Of a DNA stretch of 64,000 nt, positions 21,661-33,200 are shown one piece after another (positions within the stretch are counted from its first letter, which is position 1; every line of letters begins with the position of its first letter). Source of the stretch: Geosiphon pyriformis (taxonomy: Eukaryota > Glomeromycota > Glomeromycetes > Archaeosporales > Geosiphonaceae); contig JAAOMT010000474.1 of the NCBI GenBank assembly GCA_016748015.1, forward strand, positions 54,910-118,909, read 5' to 3'. The position numbers were made by a program, and so were the translations under genes. The notes under the pieces are model-generated. The model did no database searches. It was not told the origin of the DNA and saw only the letters and a list, made by a program, of their open reading frames with translations.

Positions 21661-23755
21661 TAGTATTGAACATTCAGGTTTTGGGTGTATCTGGTACCTG
21701 AATTCCATTGTCGAAATCCTAATGGCTAGGTTGTGGTACTGGAGATTGGTTGATGAACTACCATTAACAATCTTTAGTTTTGTTGTGTCAATTTCGACCT
21801 TTGGGTTCCATTTTGAGGTAAGTTTTGTGGCAGTGTTTGGATTTGTTGGGGTTAATAGATTACTTGGGACTGTAGCTGATAAATGGGTTAGGGCTGTGGT
21901 TAATAAATAATGGGTGTTGTTGGCTGATAAATTGGTGGTTGATAAATTTGCTGCTGTGTTATAGGTATGTAATTCAGTTAATATAGTTTTGGGTTTAATT
22001 GATAACTCGGAGTTTGAAATTGGTGATCAGAGTTTCAATATTGATTTTCTGATCATTGGTTATCTATTCTTAACTTGCAATTAATCTTTAAATGTCTTTG
22101 TTTACTGCAGTAGTGGCAAACACACATCTTCTGTTACCACTGTTGATTGGTAGAGGATGATAGACACAACTAATTCTGGAAACAATTTGCATTCCCCTGA
22201 TTGTTGCATCATTATGGTGGTTGATTGAATTACTGAATTGTTTCAATTTGGAATCTAATTCAAATGATCTATTCATTACCAAATTTACAGCTTGGACATG
22301 GTTAGCTTTGAGTTCTGCTGCTTCAAAATCTCTGGTATTTGTAACTGCTGCTTAAAAGTCTGCTAAATGCATTGAACATACACATTGGAGGATGCTACTG
22401 CACAATCCGCAAATAAACTGATTCAGTATCTGGGCTACGGTAAAATAATCAGCATCAATGGTTTGTATTTGGTGCAGATTTTGATAAAAATGTCTTAAAT
22501 AAGTGATAACTGCTTTAGTGTCTCCCTGTTTCATTGTGGTAAAAGTATTGGCTAGGCAGTTGATGCTGTTGCTGTTACTAAAATATCTTAAAAATTCCAA
22601 TTTAAATGCATCAAATGTCTGGGGTTTCTGAGCTAGGTTATGATATCATAAGTTGGCAGCATTCTGAAGAAAATAGAGGATTGCTTGAAGAACTCTGGTG
22701 TTATTTCAGTTATTGGTAGTAATGGCTTTGGTAATATTGTTAATTTACGTTTGAGTATTATCTTCTTTGCCAGAAAATTTCTCAATTTTGGTAATGGGTG
22801 CATATGTCATTAATACTAATAGTAGTTGTGGTTGTTGTTGTAGTTGTTGTTGTGGCTGTTAAAGCGGTTGCTGTGGTTGTTGAAGTAATTGTTGAATGAA
22901 TTGCTGAAGTGGCTGCTGTAGAATTGGTTTAAGAATTGGTTCAATTGGTGGCTGATTGATGACAATTACTGGAGGTAAGTTTTGCTGATTAATGGTTTTG
23001 GGGTTGGGATTGTTTTGAGTTTGCTGAGTTTGAATGTTTGGAGTTTCAACTTCTGGATTTTCTAGGATCAGGTTTTGTTTGCTGTTTTCCTGATTGCTAC
23101 CTTCTTCTTCCTTGAAATTAGTTAATTTCCAAGGACTAACAGTTCCAAAATCTGGTTGTGGTAGTGGTAATCAAATTCCTAATGATATTGGAAATTGCAA
23201 TTTAAATCTTTCAAAGTAATTGCCATATGTTCCGAGTAACTTTGTTTTCTTTTGGAACAAGATTTTGTTCAATACTGTTGTTGTATTAGTGGATGTATCA
23301 GTTGATGTTATGTTGATAGTGCTTTCAGGCATATAATGATAAGATGGATTGGTAGGTGAATTAAATCTTTGCTTTTTCTAAGTGGATAGTTAGATTTGCT
23401 TTGGGGTTTTTGCTAGTGTTTGTAGTTTTCTTTTCTTTTTGTCCACAAATGTAATAGGAAATTTTTGTTTGGTGTATTTTTCAATTTCTCTGTTTATTTC
23501 TGTGATTAGTGGTGCAAATAAATAGTTTTGCAAAAGGGTAGTACTTTGGAATAGTTTACTGAAGAAATTGTTGAAGGCAGATTCTGGATCTCCTTGGCCT
23601 TCTAAATGATATACAATTTTCTTGTTGACATAGCAGTTAAAAGCTGATTCTGTTGGCCAACTATTATTTGTTAATCTGAGATGGGTGTGATAATGTTGAA
23701 ATAAGAATTTTGCAAATTCTAAATGGTTTGTCCCTGTTTTTTCAGATTCTGCCAC
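21661..23755 (-). pseudogene. Element C gag
   Basis: The N-terminal region (open 23755-23390) starts at a GTG in the context where A and H also have GTG. A Gln-rich linker follows (about 22950-22800), then a capsid-like region (open 22600-22352) and the nucleocapsid. The CCHC knuckle at 22118-22077 is intact: CHYCSKQRHLKINC. A Gln/Pro/Tyr-rich tail follows toward the protease. There are stops at Gln codons. Confidence 0.82.
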
Positions 23756-23805
23756 TGTTTCGGATAAATGTTGTGTTGGTACTGGTTTTTTGTAAGATTA
23801 TACCT

Positions 23806-23821
23806 CACAAAAAACACCAAA
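23806..23821 (-). other. Putative primer-binding site of element C
   Basis: On the minus strand TTTGGTGTTTTTTGTG follows the LTR end. It shares the TGGTG core with the equivalent sites of A, E and H. Confidence 0.6.
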
Positions 23822-24653
23822 TGTTACAGATGATTATTTGGGGTCTTAAATCAAATAACAAATCTGTAACTTGGTGCTTTGGTATCTTAATAATATAAGT
23901 AATATTGGTATGTTGTTGTTATCTGAAGATTTGATTAATCTGAAGGTTTTATGGTTGAGTTCTTTGTATAATAGACAAAGATTCAATAGTGGTTTCAGTA
24001 GCCTCCCAGAATCGCAATTCCATCGAATTTTTTTCTTAGCATGGTGGCTAGTAATCCTTCTGGTAAGCTATTTTCAATTCTATGAGTGTTTTACCTTTGT
24101 TTCATGGGTCTTTTACCAGTCTCTATGATGTTTTTTAATTCAGTACTTTAATCCTTAATCAGTTTTAGTAACCAACAATAAAATCAAGAAAAAAAAATAA
24201 AAGAAAAAAAAATAAAGAAATAAAGAAGTAAGTCAATGTAATTACAAGTTAGTATTCTGTTAATAGCCATAATCAAGAGTTATTGTTCCAGTGTGGTCAA
24301 GTATTGATTACTATTAACATAAAATGTTGATAGTAGAGAGTAGAATTGAGATAACAAATAGTTATTTATTAATATTTGTGATGGAGAAAGTTGCTTAGAT
24401 TAAATTTAAATAGAAAGATCTGTTTTTTTTATTTCTAATGCTACCACTATATATACATAATTTGGGTTCTATGAGATCACTTACATTCTTGAGCAATGTG
24501 TTATAATTTTTCAAGCAATGCTTATATTGCTGAGCAATGTGTCATATTTTTTTGACATTACTTTACATTGTTGAGCAATGTGCTCACATGCTAACTACTA
24601 TTCTCTTATTAGTCTACTCTTTTTCTATATCTGTTTTTTTTTTATGAGTAATA
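23822..24653 (-). repeat. 5' LTR of element C
   Basis: 832 bp; its outer end reads GTAATA at 24653 where the partner has GTAACA (C to T). It contains the palindrome array (24478-24590), a TATA-like run near 24449-24459 and GTTAGTA (24248-24254), the inverse of TACTAAC. Confidence 0.9.
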
Positions 24654-24657
24654 CTGA

Positions 24658-25060
24658 GTAAGAAAAAAAACTCTCAAAGAAGCCATCTGACAACAAGCAG
24701 TTAAACATCTAAATAGTTGTTTATATAATGATAACAAAATTTGGTGTATGGCTCTCACCAAAATCAAAGAAGCATCACCAGAAGAAATAAAAACAATTAA
24801 AAACAACTTACCAGAATCTATAGAACTTGATTAGGGCCCAAATTCAGACATTGTCCTAAACCCTATAGACCAAAAACAATTCCATGAACATTACCAAAAA
24901 TTAGCACCTACCAGAAAAAAACAAAAACAATGTTTAGAGCAATTGAATACTCAACTGTATTAATATTGCTTAATTTTCTGTAACTTTCAATATTGTAATA
25001 AGTGTAATCTTATTTATAATCTACCATCATGCATAAGCTATACGATTCCAGAAAAGGAAA
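24658..25060 (+). pseudogene. Element A Cys-rich module, second part
   Basis: Resumes the reading cut at 14650: RKK, then IKHLN-like and MALTKIKEASPEEIK, FHEHYQKLAPTRKKQKQ and a Cys ribbon with YCNKCNLIYNLPS. It agrees closely with element C over the same stretch. A stop at 24832-24834 (TAG) replaces a Trp. Confidence 0.72.
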
Positions 25061-25760
25061 AACCAATCAGCAGCTGTGCATCTGAATCAGAATCAATGTT
25101 CAATCCCAATTCAAACTTTGACAACAATAACAATGATAACAATAAATCCAGCTTTGTTCAATATGACAACCAAAATAATAACAATTCAAACTCCGATTCA
25201 AACTCAAACAATACATTACACTTTTGGATCTTTCTAAGAAGCAAGAACTTAAGTGGTTTAGCAATAATGATAAAGATATTATGTCAAAACATGTGCATGG
25301 TACTGATACAAGGTTTGATTTAAGATATCCAAGAAAAAAAGCCATCAAATTGGAACCACATTTGCACACCTACATTGATTTCAAAATAGCACTGAAAATT
25401 TCAGCAACTATTATGATTCAACTAGCATCTAAGAATAGTTTAGTAAAAAAGAAAATCAATATACAAAGAAAAATAATTGATACAGGATATGTAGAAAATA
25501 TTATTGTAATACTACAAAATAACTCAGAAAAGATCTACATTATAGAACCAAATGAAAAGATAGCATAGGCAATATTTCTGTCTTTGGTTAAAGTAACTTA
25601 ATTAGTTTCAGTAGAAAATAGAAAAAAATTAGAGATTACAGCAAAAAAAATAAGTGGATTTGAATCCATAAATAGAATAGACATATTAGTCAATATAACA
25701 GAAGAAAAAGTTGTTGACAAAAAAGAAATTATCTTTATCTGTCAACTAATTTTTATTCCA
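25061..25760 (+). pseudogene. Element A dUTPase domain
   Basis: An acidic Asn-rich spacer (25096-25200) precedes the domain. The dUTPase frame is open at 25224-25568: motif 1 GTDTRFDLRYP (Arg for the usual Gly), motif 2 ASKNSLVKKKIN, motif 3 KIIDTGYVENI, motif 4 IIEPNEKIA. The last motif reads KISGFESI near 25650, with the Gly-rich end lost. The plus-strand ORF 25096-25323 is in a different frame. Confidence 0.82.
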
Positions 25761-27050
25761 TTATATGACTAGTACATGTTAACAATAGAAAGAAAAGTAA
25801 AGGATCAAGCCCAGATTTTTGAAGCAAAGCCAACTATTTGCAAGTTAGAAAAGATTGGACTTATTAATCTCTATATACCAGTCAAAAACTACTATTATAT
25901 CAAAATTCTTATTTACAACATGACTGGAGACATCATTGAAATACCAAAAGAAACTATTATTGAATATTTAATCACTGAAGTTGAGGACCAATTACCAAAC
26001 CACATTCTAGACTTTCCACAACTATATAGATATGTGAACATCACATCACAAGTTATATACAAACAATATAAATGCTATTTGCTTTAACCAAAACAATTAG
26101 AACAAATGAACTTGAGAAACTTAGACCCACTGCAATGTATGCAAATCAAGATACTACTTAACAATTTTACTAATATCTTTGCAAGTAAAAATGAGTTTGG
26201 CAGAACCAATATCATTCAGCATTAGATCAAAACAGAAAATATTATGCCAATTAAACAAAAAGCATATAGGGTACTACCAGCCAGCCATGAAATCATCCAA
26301 CAGGAAATCAATTGGATGCTAAACAATAAGTTAATTCAACCATCCATGAATTTATGGTCATTGTTAGTGGTACTAGTCCATAAGAAGAATGGAAAAATTC
26401 GCTTTTGTGTAGATTATAGAAAACTCAATAGAGTTACTCATGGAGACAATTATCTGACCTCATGAATCCAAGAATTATTTGATGCTTTCAGTAGAAAGAA
26501 ATGGTTTTCAACATTAGATTTAGATAGTGGTTATTGGCAAGTAGCCATGAATTCAGCCAACAAAGAAAAGACTGCATTCACAACAAAAGAGAGAAATTTT
26601 GAATTCAAAATAATACTATTTGGTTTAATAAATGCTCCAGCCACATTTCAATGGCTAATGGAAATTGTTTACACTGGACTACTATGAAAATTGGTAGTTA
26701 TATATTTGGATGACATTAATGTATTCTTAAGAACATTTGATGATTATTTTCATTATTTACAGCAAGTATTTGAAAAATTCAGATAAGCAAGATTAAAGTT
26801 AAATGCAAAGAAGTGTTTCTTTAACAAAACAGAATTAAAATTCTTAAGACATATCATGAACAAAGATGGCATCAAAACAAATTCAGATAAGATTAAAATA
26901 GTAAAGAAATTTCCAGTACCAATTAATTTGACTGAATTACAAACATTTTTGGAATTTGCAAGTTATTACTACCACTTTATTAAAAACTTTTCCAAATTGG
27001 CTTAACCATTTTACCAACTTCAAACCAAAAATGTCAAGTATAAATAGACA
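25761..27050 (+). pseudogene. Element A linker and reverse transcriptase
   Basis: The linker (25776-26087) is followed by RT: KKNGKIRFCVDYRKLN, STLDLDSGYWQVAM, FGLINAPATFQ and VIYLDDINVF, so the catalytic Asp residues remain. The thumb is seen to about 27050 (LQTKNVKYK). Stops at expected Arg, Trp and Gln codons (for example TGA before the KLVVIYLDD block, TAA in the KFR-ARL block) prevent translation. Confidence 0.87.
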
Positions 27051-27417
27051 CCAGACAATGCCCAAAAGTGGAAAAAAAGACTCCTTTCAACATATTGGTT
27101 TTACAAAATCAGAAAACAACTAGACTTAAAAAATCTATATAGAGACTACAATTAGAAAACTTTCAACAAAGAAGCAATACAACAAGTAGAAAAATTTGTA
27201 AGAAGAAGTAACTTGACATTATACTACAAAGCAGTATATCAATTATATGTTGTTTTCTGACATTGTCTAAACATACTATTGGATAAATTTTTAAAAAAGA
27301 TAACAGTCAACAACATAGAACAAATGACCAATCAACATAGTTGACATAATTATTAAACATTACACGAACAAAGTTCTATTAATAGACACAACTGATTTCA
27401 CAGAAGCTCAATATTAA
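27051..27417 (+). pseudogene. Element A tail directly after RT (RNase H and integrase deleted)
   Basis: After NVKYK the sequence no longer matches RNase H. A Lys/Asn/Tyr-rich stretch, including KEAIQQVEKFVRRSN, resembles the C-terminal tail found after integrase in D (KIFNHNIIQQIEEFIGKK). About 3 kb present in C and D is therefore absent, and the tail joins RT close to base 27055. The tail leads to the polypurine tract. Confidence 0.6.
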
Positions 27418-27432
27418 AAAAGAAGAAAATAA
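27418..27432 (+). other. Polypurine tract of element A
   Basis: AAAGAAGAAAATAA sits directly before the 3' LTR, in the position of C's tract. Confidence 0.7.
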
Positions 27433-28378
27433 TGTTACTTAAAAAAAGAAAGCTTATCAAAAAAAAAAGAAAAAAATGTGACCTAAAGAAAAACATAATG
27501 AAATATGAAGAGATACAGAATAATGCACAATAATGTCGAATAATGTATTATAATGTAGAATAATGTGTTATAATACAGGATAACACAGAATAACATGTTA
27601 TAATGTAGGATAACATGTTATAATGCAGGATAACACAGAATAACATATAATAACGTCAGATAACATGTTATAATATAGAATAATTAGTTAGAACATAAGA
27701 AAAACAAAGTGATAGCTAGCAAAAACAGATAATCCAAAACAATTTTGTAAAACTAGAAAATATGTATATATAGCAATAACATAAGAAACAGAAAAGAGAG
27801 AATCCTCAAACAAAAATTCATTAGTTATTGTTCTCTAGTTAGAAACTATATCATTTCAAATATCAATAAATATATTTATTCAACATCTTAAATTCAATTG
27901 CTCACTATTAATTTTAAATGTTGATAGTAATTAATACTTAAATCATGTGAGAACAATAACTTTTAATTATGGCTATTAATGAGATACTAACTTGTATTGC
28001 CTTGGCTTAATTTTCTTTATCTTTTTTTATTTTTTGGTATCTTGTTAGTAGTTTATTAAACTTTTTAAGAATCAAGCACTAAGTTATTAACATTAAGGAT
28101 TGTCTGGTAAAAGACCTCTACAAGTAGGTAGAATGTATAAGAATTATGGATTGCTTACCAGAGAATTGCCAGCCACTAAGCTGAGAAAAAAATTGACAGA
28201 ATTGTGATTTTGAGAAGCTACAAATAAAACAACATGGAAATTTCTGTCTATTATACAAAAAACTTAATTAAAACCTTCAGAATGCAAAAACCTTCAGATT
28301 ACTACCATTTTATATTAATTAAACACCAAGTTATGGGTTTGTTATTTATTCCAACTATTCAAATAATCATCTGTAACA
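27433..28378 (+). repeat. 3' LTR of element A
   Basis: Starts TGTTACTTAAAAAAAG and ends CATCTGTAACA, 946 bp. The decamer array has 17 units here (27521-27690), two more than in the 5' LTR. The palindrome ATAACATGTTAT occurs at 27590, 27610 and 27660. TACTAAC is at 27985-27991. Confidence 0.88.
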
Positions 28379-28757
28379 ATATTTTCTGTGGCATAGTGTT
28401 ATTTATGGTCTTATCAACTACTAAATTATCTGAGTTTACATAGCTCATTTCTTTAACAACTGTGTTTTTGATGTTTTTAATATTTAACAGACTACTAATA
28501 CTACTAACTTTGCTGTCAACATTACTATTTCAAGACACCACAGATTTTTCACTAGCACTAATTACACTCTTAAGACTTAAGGGACCAACAGATGAATTAA
28601 TTATGTTATCATTTACAACAGGCTTTTTTGGTTTTTTGTGAGATGTACTGCAAGAATACACACTCTTTACATAATTTTTTCTTGCATTTAAATGAGTTTC
28701 CAATCCAGCTAAAACTGAATCAAAACTATCAATAGACAAGTCCACCAGTTTTATCAT
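28379..28757 (-). pseudogene. LINE-1 ORF1, N-terminal fragment
   Basis: Minus-strand ORF starting ATG at 28757 and open to 28530, with MIKLVDLSIDSFDSVLAGLE as its start. It is Ser/Lys-rich and reads on, after a TGA at an expected Trp, to SYVNSDNLVVDKTINNTMPQK at 28379, where element A begins. The continuation lies at 9619 leftward. The A-rich bases 28758-28850 are its 5' leader. Confidence 0.75.
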
Positions 28758-28850
28758 AGTAAAAAGGAATGTATTAGAAAAAATAACTTAAAAAAACAAA
28801 GAAAAAAAAAGCAATTTCTCTAAATATTTCTTTCACTTTCATCATAGTTA

Positions 28851-30999
28851 GAAGATTAACAAAAAAAAAGATAAAATAATAAATAATATCTTGTTAATAA
28901 TTATAATTAAAAGCTATTTTTTTAACATTATTAAGTAGTTATTATAGATATTAATAATATTAATATTATAATAATATAAATTTTAATATAATGATTAATA
29001 ATATCAAAAAAAAGTAAAAAAATTTTTGATAACAGTAGCAATAATAATTTAATTTACTTACTTTTAGATAGTTATGACAATTATTATAACAATACTAATT
29101 AAATTTCTGAATAATTATTTAATATTTACTACTAAAATCAAGTAAAATATATTATTTTACAATAATTAATATGTTATAATCTTAGAATTATATCAATAAA
29201 ATAATAATTTATAAATAAAACAAATAATAATAAATTAATATAAATTTTATTATTGTAATACTTAAATACAAAATAAAATTAATATATTAAAATAATATTT
29301 AAACACTTTTATAATTAAAAACACTTTATAATATTTAAAACATTTTATATAATAATATTTAAAACAAAATAAAGCATAATATATCTAATATTATATGATT
29401 ATAATATGATTATAAAAAATAAAAATTATTTATATTCTGCTATTGTGTTTGAAAAAATAGAAAATATTAAGAAAAATACATAGTAAATGTGATTATAAAG
29501 AAATAATATTATATATAAATAGTTTTGGTTTTTAAAAAAATATAATTATAAGAAAATAGTAAATATAAAAAAAGTTTATTATAATATAAAATAGTATTAT
29601 CTATGTTTTTATTATTCTTTAAATTATTCAAATTAGCATAATAAATTTTTTTAACAATTAAATTATTCAAATTATTGGCTTTTAAATTTTATTTGTATTA
29701 CTTATTTTATTGTTCATTTTGCTTCTTTAAACTTTACATAAAATGTGTTTATTTTTTTTTAAAATACCAAAATTTAAAAAACCAACAGAAATATTAATTA
29801 CAATAATAATTGTGTTAAGTTTTTTGGTTTTTTTATTAGTATTTTTATAAATAAAAATAAATAAAAATTAATTTTTTTTACACTAAGATAAAATTTTATA
29901 TTAGTCTTTTTATTATTAAAAACTTTAATTAAAAAAGTCACTAATTTTATAATAACAAAAATATTAGTATTAATAAAAATACTTATAAAAGTATAAAATA
30001 AAATATATAAAATAAAAAAATCTGCAATAAATTTTTTGCTTTTATTATAATTGAAAAATTAATAAAAAAATTTTTTGGTGTTTTTTATAAAACATATTAA
30101 ATTATTAAACAAAATAAATAATAAAAAATAAACAAAAATTAATACAATAGTATTTTTTTTATTATATAATTTATTTTAATTAAATAAAATATTATATTAT
30201 TATAGTTTAAAATTAAATATAATTCAAATTGTTAATTTTAAAATAAAATAAAACTTTAAATATTTATATAAAATTTTTGAATTTATTAAACTATATTAAA
30301 ATTATTAATAAATAAATACAAAAAAGTTTTTAAATTAATAATAAACATTTTTGTTTGTTTAATACTTATTTTTTTAGTTTTAAAATACATATTATACAGT
30401 TTTTTTGTTAATTTATTTATAACGAAAAAGAATTATAAATTTTATTAAAAATTTTACTTTTTATTATAAACAGGTATTTATTTTAATAAAATTAAAAGCA
30501 ATATTTTTAAAATTAATTTGTTTTTTAATTTTAAAAACAATAATTTTATAAACAAATTAAAAAAAATAAAAATCAGAACAAAATTAATAATATAAAAAAA
30601 CAAATATAAAATAAAATAACAAAAAAAAACAAAAATTACTAATTAATTTATATAAATAAAATATTGTTTTTTTTGAATTTACTATAATAAAATTTAAAAA
30701 AAATTTGTAAAAATAACTTAAAAAATTTATTAATAAATATTATTTATATAGTTTTTTAATATATATAAAAATAATAATAAACTTTTATTTTCTTAAATTT
30801 ATAATTAAAGCAAAGAGTAAAACAATTATATCTAATATTTTTTTTAAGATATCTAATAAAGTTTTAATCAAAAAAGTTTTTTTTATTGTAAAAGTTGTTA
30901 AACAGAATATTTTAGAGATTTTTTTTTAAATAATAAATAATAAAAAACTGTTTTTAATGATTATTAAAATATTTTTCTAATCTTTGGCTGGTTTTTTAC
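28851..30999. other. Extremely AT-rich stretch with no recognised gene
   Basis: Nearly all bases are A or T, with many short A- and T-runs and no open reading frame above 60 codons. No LTR ends, tRNA or conserved motif was found. The right part may contain the decayed 5' portion of LINE-2. The nature of the rest cannot be read. Confidence 0.7.
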
Positions 31000-32224
31000 C
31001 CATTAAATTTCTTTAAAAAGACATATTTGAATCAATTCTAATGTTTTTTCTACCTTTACTAAGAGTTCAAAAGTTTTTAATAATAGACTAATTAATAAAC
31101 TGGTTTTTTTAACTATTGCTGTTATTCTTAATACTATTAACATTATTTTTTTTAAAATAGCCAAAAAAACTAAAAATTCTAAAAAACAGAAGCAGTTATT
31201 TACTTCTGCTATTATTATACTAAATTTTTTTATAATTCTAAATAAAATCTTAGATAAAATTTCTATTGTATTATTTGACATATTATTTAAAATAAGCCAA
31301 AATTAACTACTAACTGTATTGCTAAATATAATATCTTTTAGCAAATTTTTGCTGGTTTTAAAAACAAAACAACAGTTTTTTATTGAATTATTTGTTTTTA
31401 GAAATTGGTTTAACTAAATAGAAACTAATTTATCATTACTTTTTTTGGTTTCAAATATTATTATTAGTAATAATTAAGAAATTATTACTAATTATCAAAT
31501 ATTTATTGAGTAGATAGCCTCTACTTTAGTCTTTAATACTAATTTTAAGAATAAATTAGCTTATATTAAGACTGTTTTTTAGTCTATACATGTTTTTTTG
31601 TGTGTAAAATCAGTTATAAAAAACAATATAAAGCTTTTTTATGTAAAATTTGCTTTTTAATAGTCTTTAAAAACTGGATTTTTGGTTAAGCTTAAGAGCT
31701 TTATTTGTTTAACTATTTTTAAAATTGCCAAATTTTTGGTGGTTTCTAAATCTGGTTTTTTTTACTGTTATTGTATTATATAATATGTCTTTAAGTATAT
31801 TTGTTATTAATATTAAAATAGCACTTAATATGTTTAGAAAAGTTATTTATATTGTACTGAAGTCTATTAATATTTGATAATATATAATTGTTTACTTTAA
31901 AAATTTAAATACTACTATATTTGCTTTGAATTATTGATTAGTTTTATTAAATAAAAATAATATTAAAATTTTTTTTTTGGTAAATTAAAATAAAACTATT
32001 TTGTTTTGTAATAAGTTCAAAACCAAATTGGTTAATTTTTTTTTAATTGCACTGTTTATAAAATTAGTAATATAATTTTTCAAATTAATGATCAGATTTG
32101 TTTTATTTTTTGTTTACCTGATTTTAATTGTTATTTTCAATTTGCTCTAATTATATTTAATTTACAGAGTAATTTAGATGTTGCTATTATTAGAATTAAT
32201 ATTTTAAAAAAATATTGTATTTGG
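31000..32224 (+). pseudogene. LINE-2 ORF1 fragment, cut by element G
   Basis: In the plus strand from about 31500 the frame reads ASTLVFNTNFKNKLAYIKTV, LKTGFLVKLKSFICLTI, KIAKFLVVSKSGF and, near the end, FFNCTVYKISNIIFQIND and ALIIFNLQSNLDVAIIRIN, ending ILKKYCIW at the junction. From memory this is the RNA-binding ORF1 of another LINE family of arbuscular mycorrhizal fungi, just before its zinc knuckle; no search was done. Element G's TGTTAC follows at 32225. Stops are frequent. The 31281-31003 minus ORF overlaps the weaker upstream part and is taken as a shadow. Confidence 0.6.
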
Positions 32225-33200
32225 TGTTACAAATAAAATTTTAGTTATTAATTAGCATAAAATTTTTTTATAATTTCTATTATTAATTAGCATATATTAT
32301 TATTATTCAAATTATTACTTATTGTTTAATCAAAAATTATTAAAGATTATTATTTAATTAATAACTTAATTTGTACAATAAAAATTAGAATGATTAAATT
32401 ACACAATATACTGAACTATATAATATCCAAAAATTTGCTAAAATTTGTAAAAATTTACCAAAATAGTTAATAGTTTAACAAAATAATGTGTAATTTATTA
32501 AAATATATTTTTAATTCATCAAAATTATAGCAAAGAAAAAAAGTTCAAATTTACAAACTAATACTATAATAAGTTGTATAAAAAAAAAGCTTTTTTCTTT
32601 AAGAAAATTTATTTTACCAAGAATTATCTTAGTTAAAATTAATTAAAACTTTTATATATTTTTACAAAAAAAACAAATAAAAATTAAAATAATTTGAAAG
32701 CCAAAAATTTTTAAATTATTTACACTTAAAATTCTTCAAAACTCAACTAATATTTTAAAATTAATTAACTACCAATTTCAGTAAACAATTAGTCTTTTCA
32801 AGTTTGAATTAAAAACAATTTTTGTAACAAAATCTTATTTCTTTTACTTTTTTTTAATTTTTTTTATTTATTTTTTATTTTTTTATTATAATTATTAAGG
32901 TATTCTACAGAAAAAATTCTGTAAAAAAGTTGATTTTTATAAAAAAAAGTATTTATACAATTTAGTAAGCTTTCAAACAAGCAATTCTTGAGAAAAAGTT
33001 GATATTTATTAGAAAATAACTATATAAAATAACTGACACAAAATTGGCCATTTTACTTATAAGTCCAATAATTTAAATTATAAGAGATAATTGGAAAATA
33101 AATTCAGTTATCAGAGATTTATTAGCTTTCAATAAACATAAATTAATAGCAAACTAATATTAATAATATTTAAAAAAAGAAACAAAAATCTTTAATAATA
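32225..33200 (+). repeat. 5' LTR of element G
   Basis: 976 bp, starting TGTTACAAATAAAATTTTAG; the end reads TAATAATA where GTAACA is expected. Its first 220 bases follow E's LTR almost position by position (TTAGCATAAAATT, then ATTAGCATATATTAT). A long T-rich tract lies near 32845-32900. The bases after the end (TTTAGTGTTCTTCCATA) are a decayed primer-binding site. Confidence 0.85.

Larger units (their letters stand above)
14651..24653 (-). mobile_element. Element C: complete Ty3/Gypsy retrotransposon with dUTPase, nested in A
   Basis: A 10.0-kb minus-strand element with both LTRs: 3' LTR 14651-15486 and 5' LTR 23822-24653. Right to left: gag, protease, Cys-rich module, dUTPase, linker, RT, RNase H, integrase, tail. 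Target duplication CTGG (14647-14650) / CTGA (24654-24657), with one G-to-A change; removing the element restores element A's reading from LISNW into RKK. Stops occur at expected Gln and Trp codons, and frames shift near 20750, near 19340 and between RNase H and integrase. It is the only element here seen from end to end, so it is the best template for the family layout. Confidence 0.92.
9620..28378 (+). mobile_element. Element A: Ty3/Gypsy retrotransposon with dUTPase, host to C and a solo LTR
   Basis: Plus-strand element with 5' LTR 9620-10547 and 3' LTR 27433-28378. Without the nested element C it is about 8.75 kb, including an 879-bp solo LTR in gag. Content: gag, protease, Cys-rich module, dUTPase, RT and a short tail. 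RNase H and integrase are missing: the sequence passes from the end of RT (about 27050) straight to a C-terminal tail. It sits in LINE-1 ORF1. Flanking bases GTGT (9615-9618) and ATAT (28379-28382) could be a 4-bp target duplication changed by two G-to-A mutations, if one extra base at 9619 is allowed; this is weak. Confidence 0.88.

Noticed and set aside
21382-21663. Plus-strand ORF with a membrane-like look
   Set aside because: It is the complement of element C's protease.
28851-31000. Mitochondrial insertion
   Set aside because: It is AT-rich enough, but no mitochondrial gene, tRNA or rRNA segment could be read.
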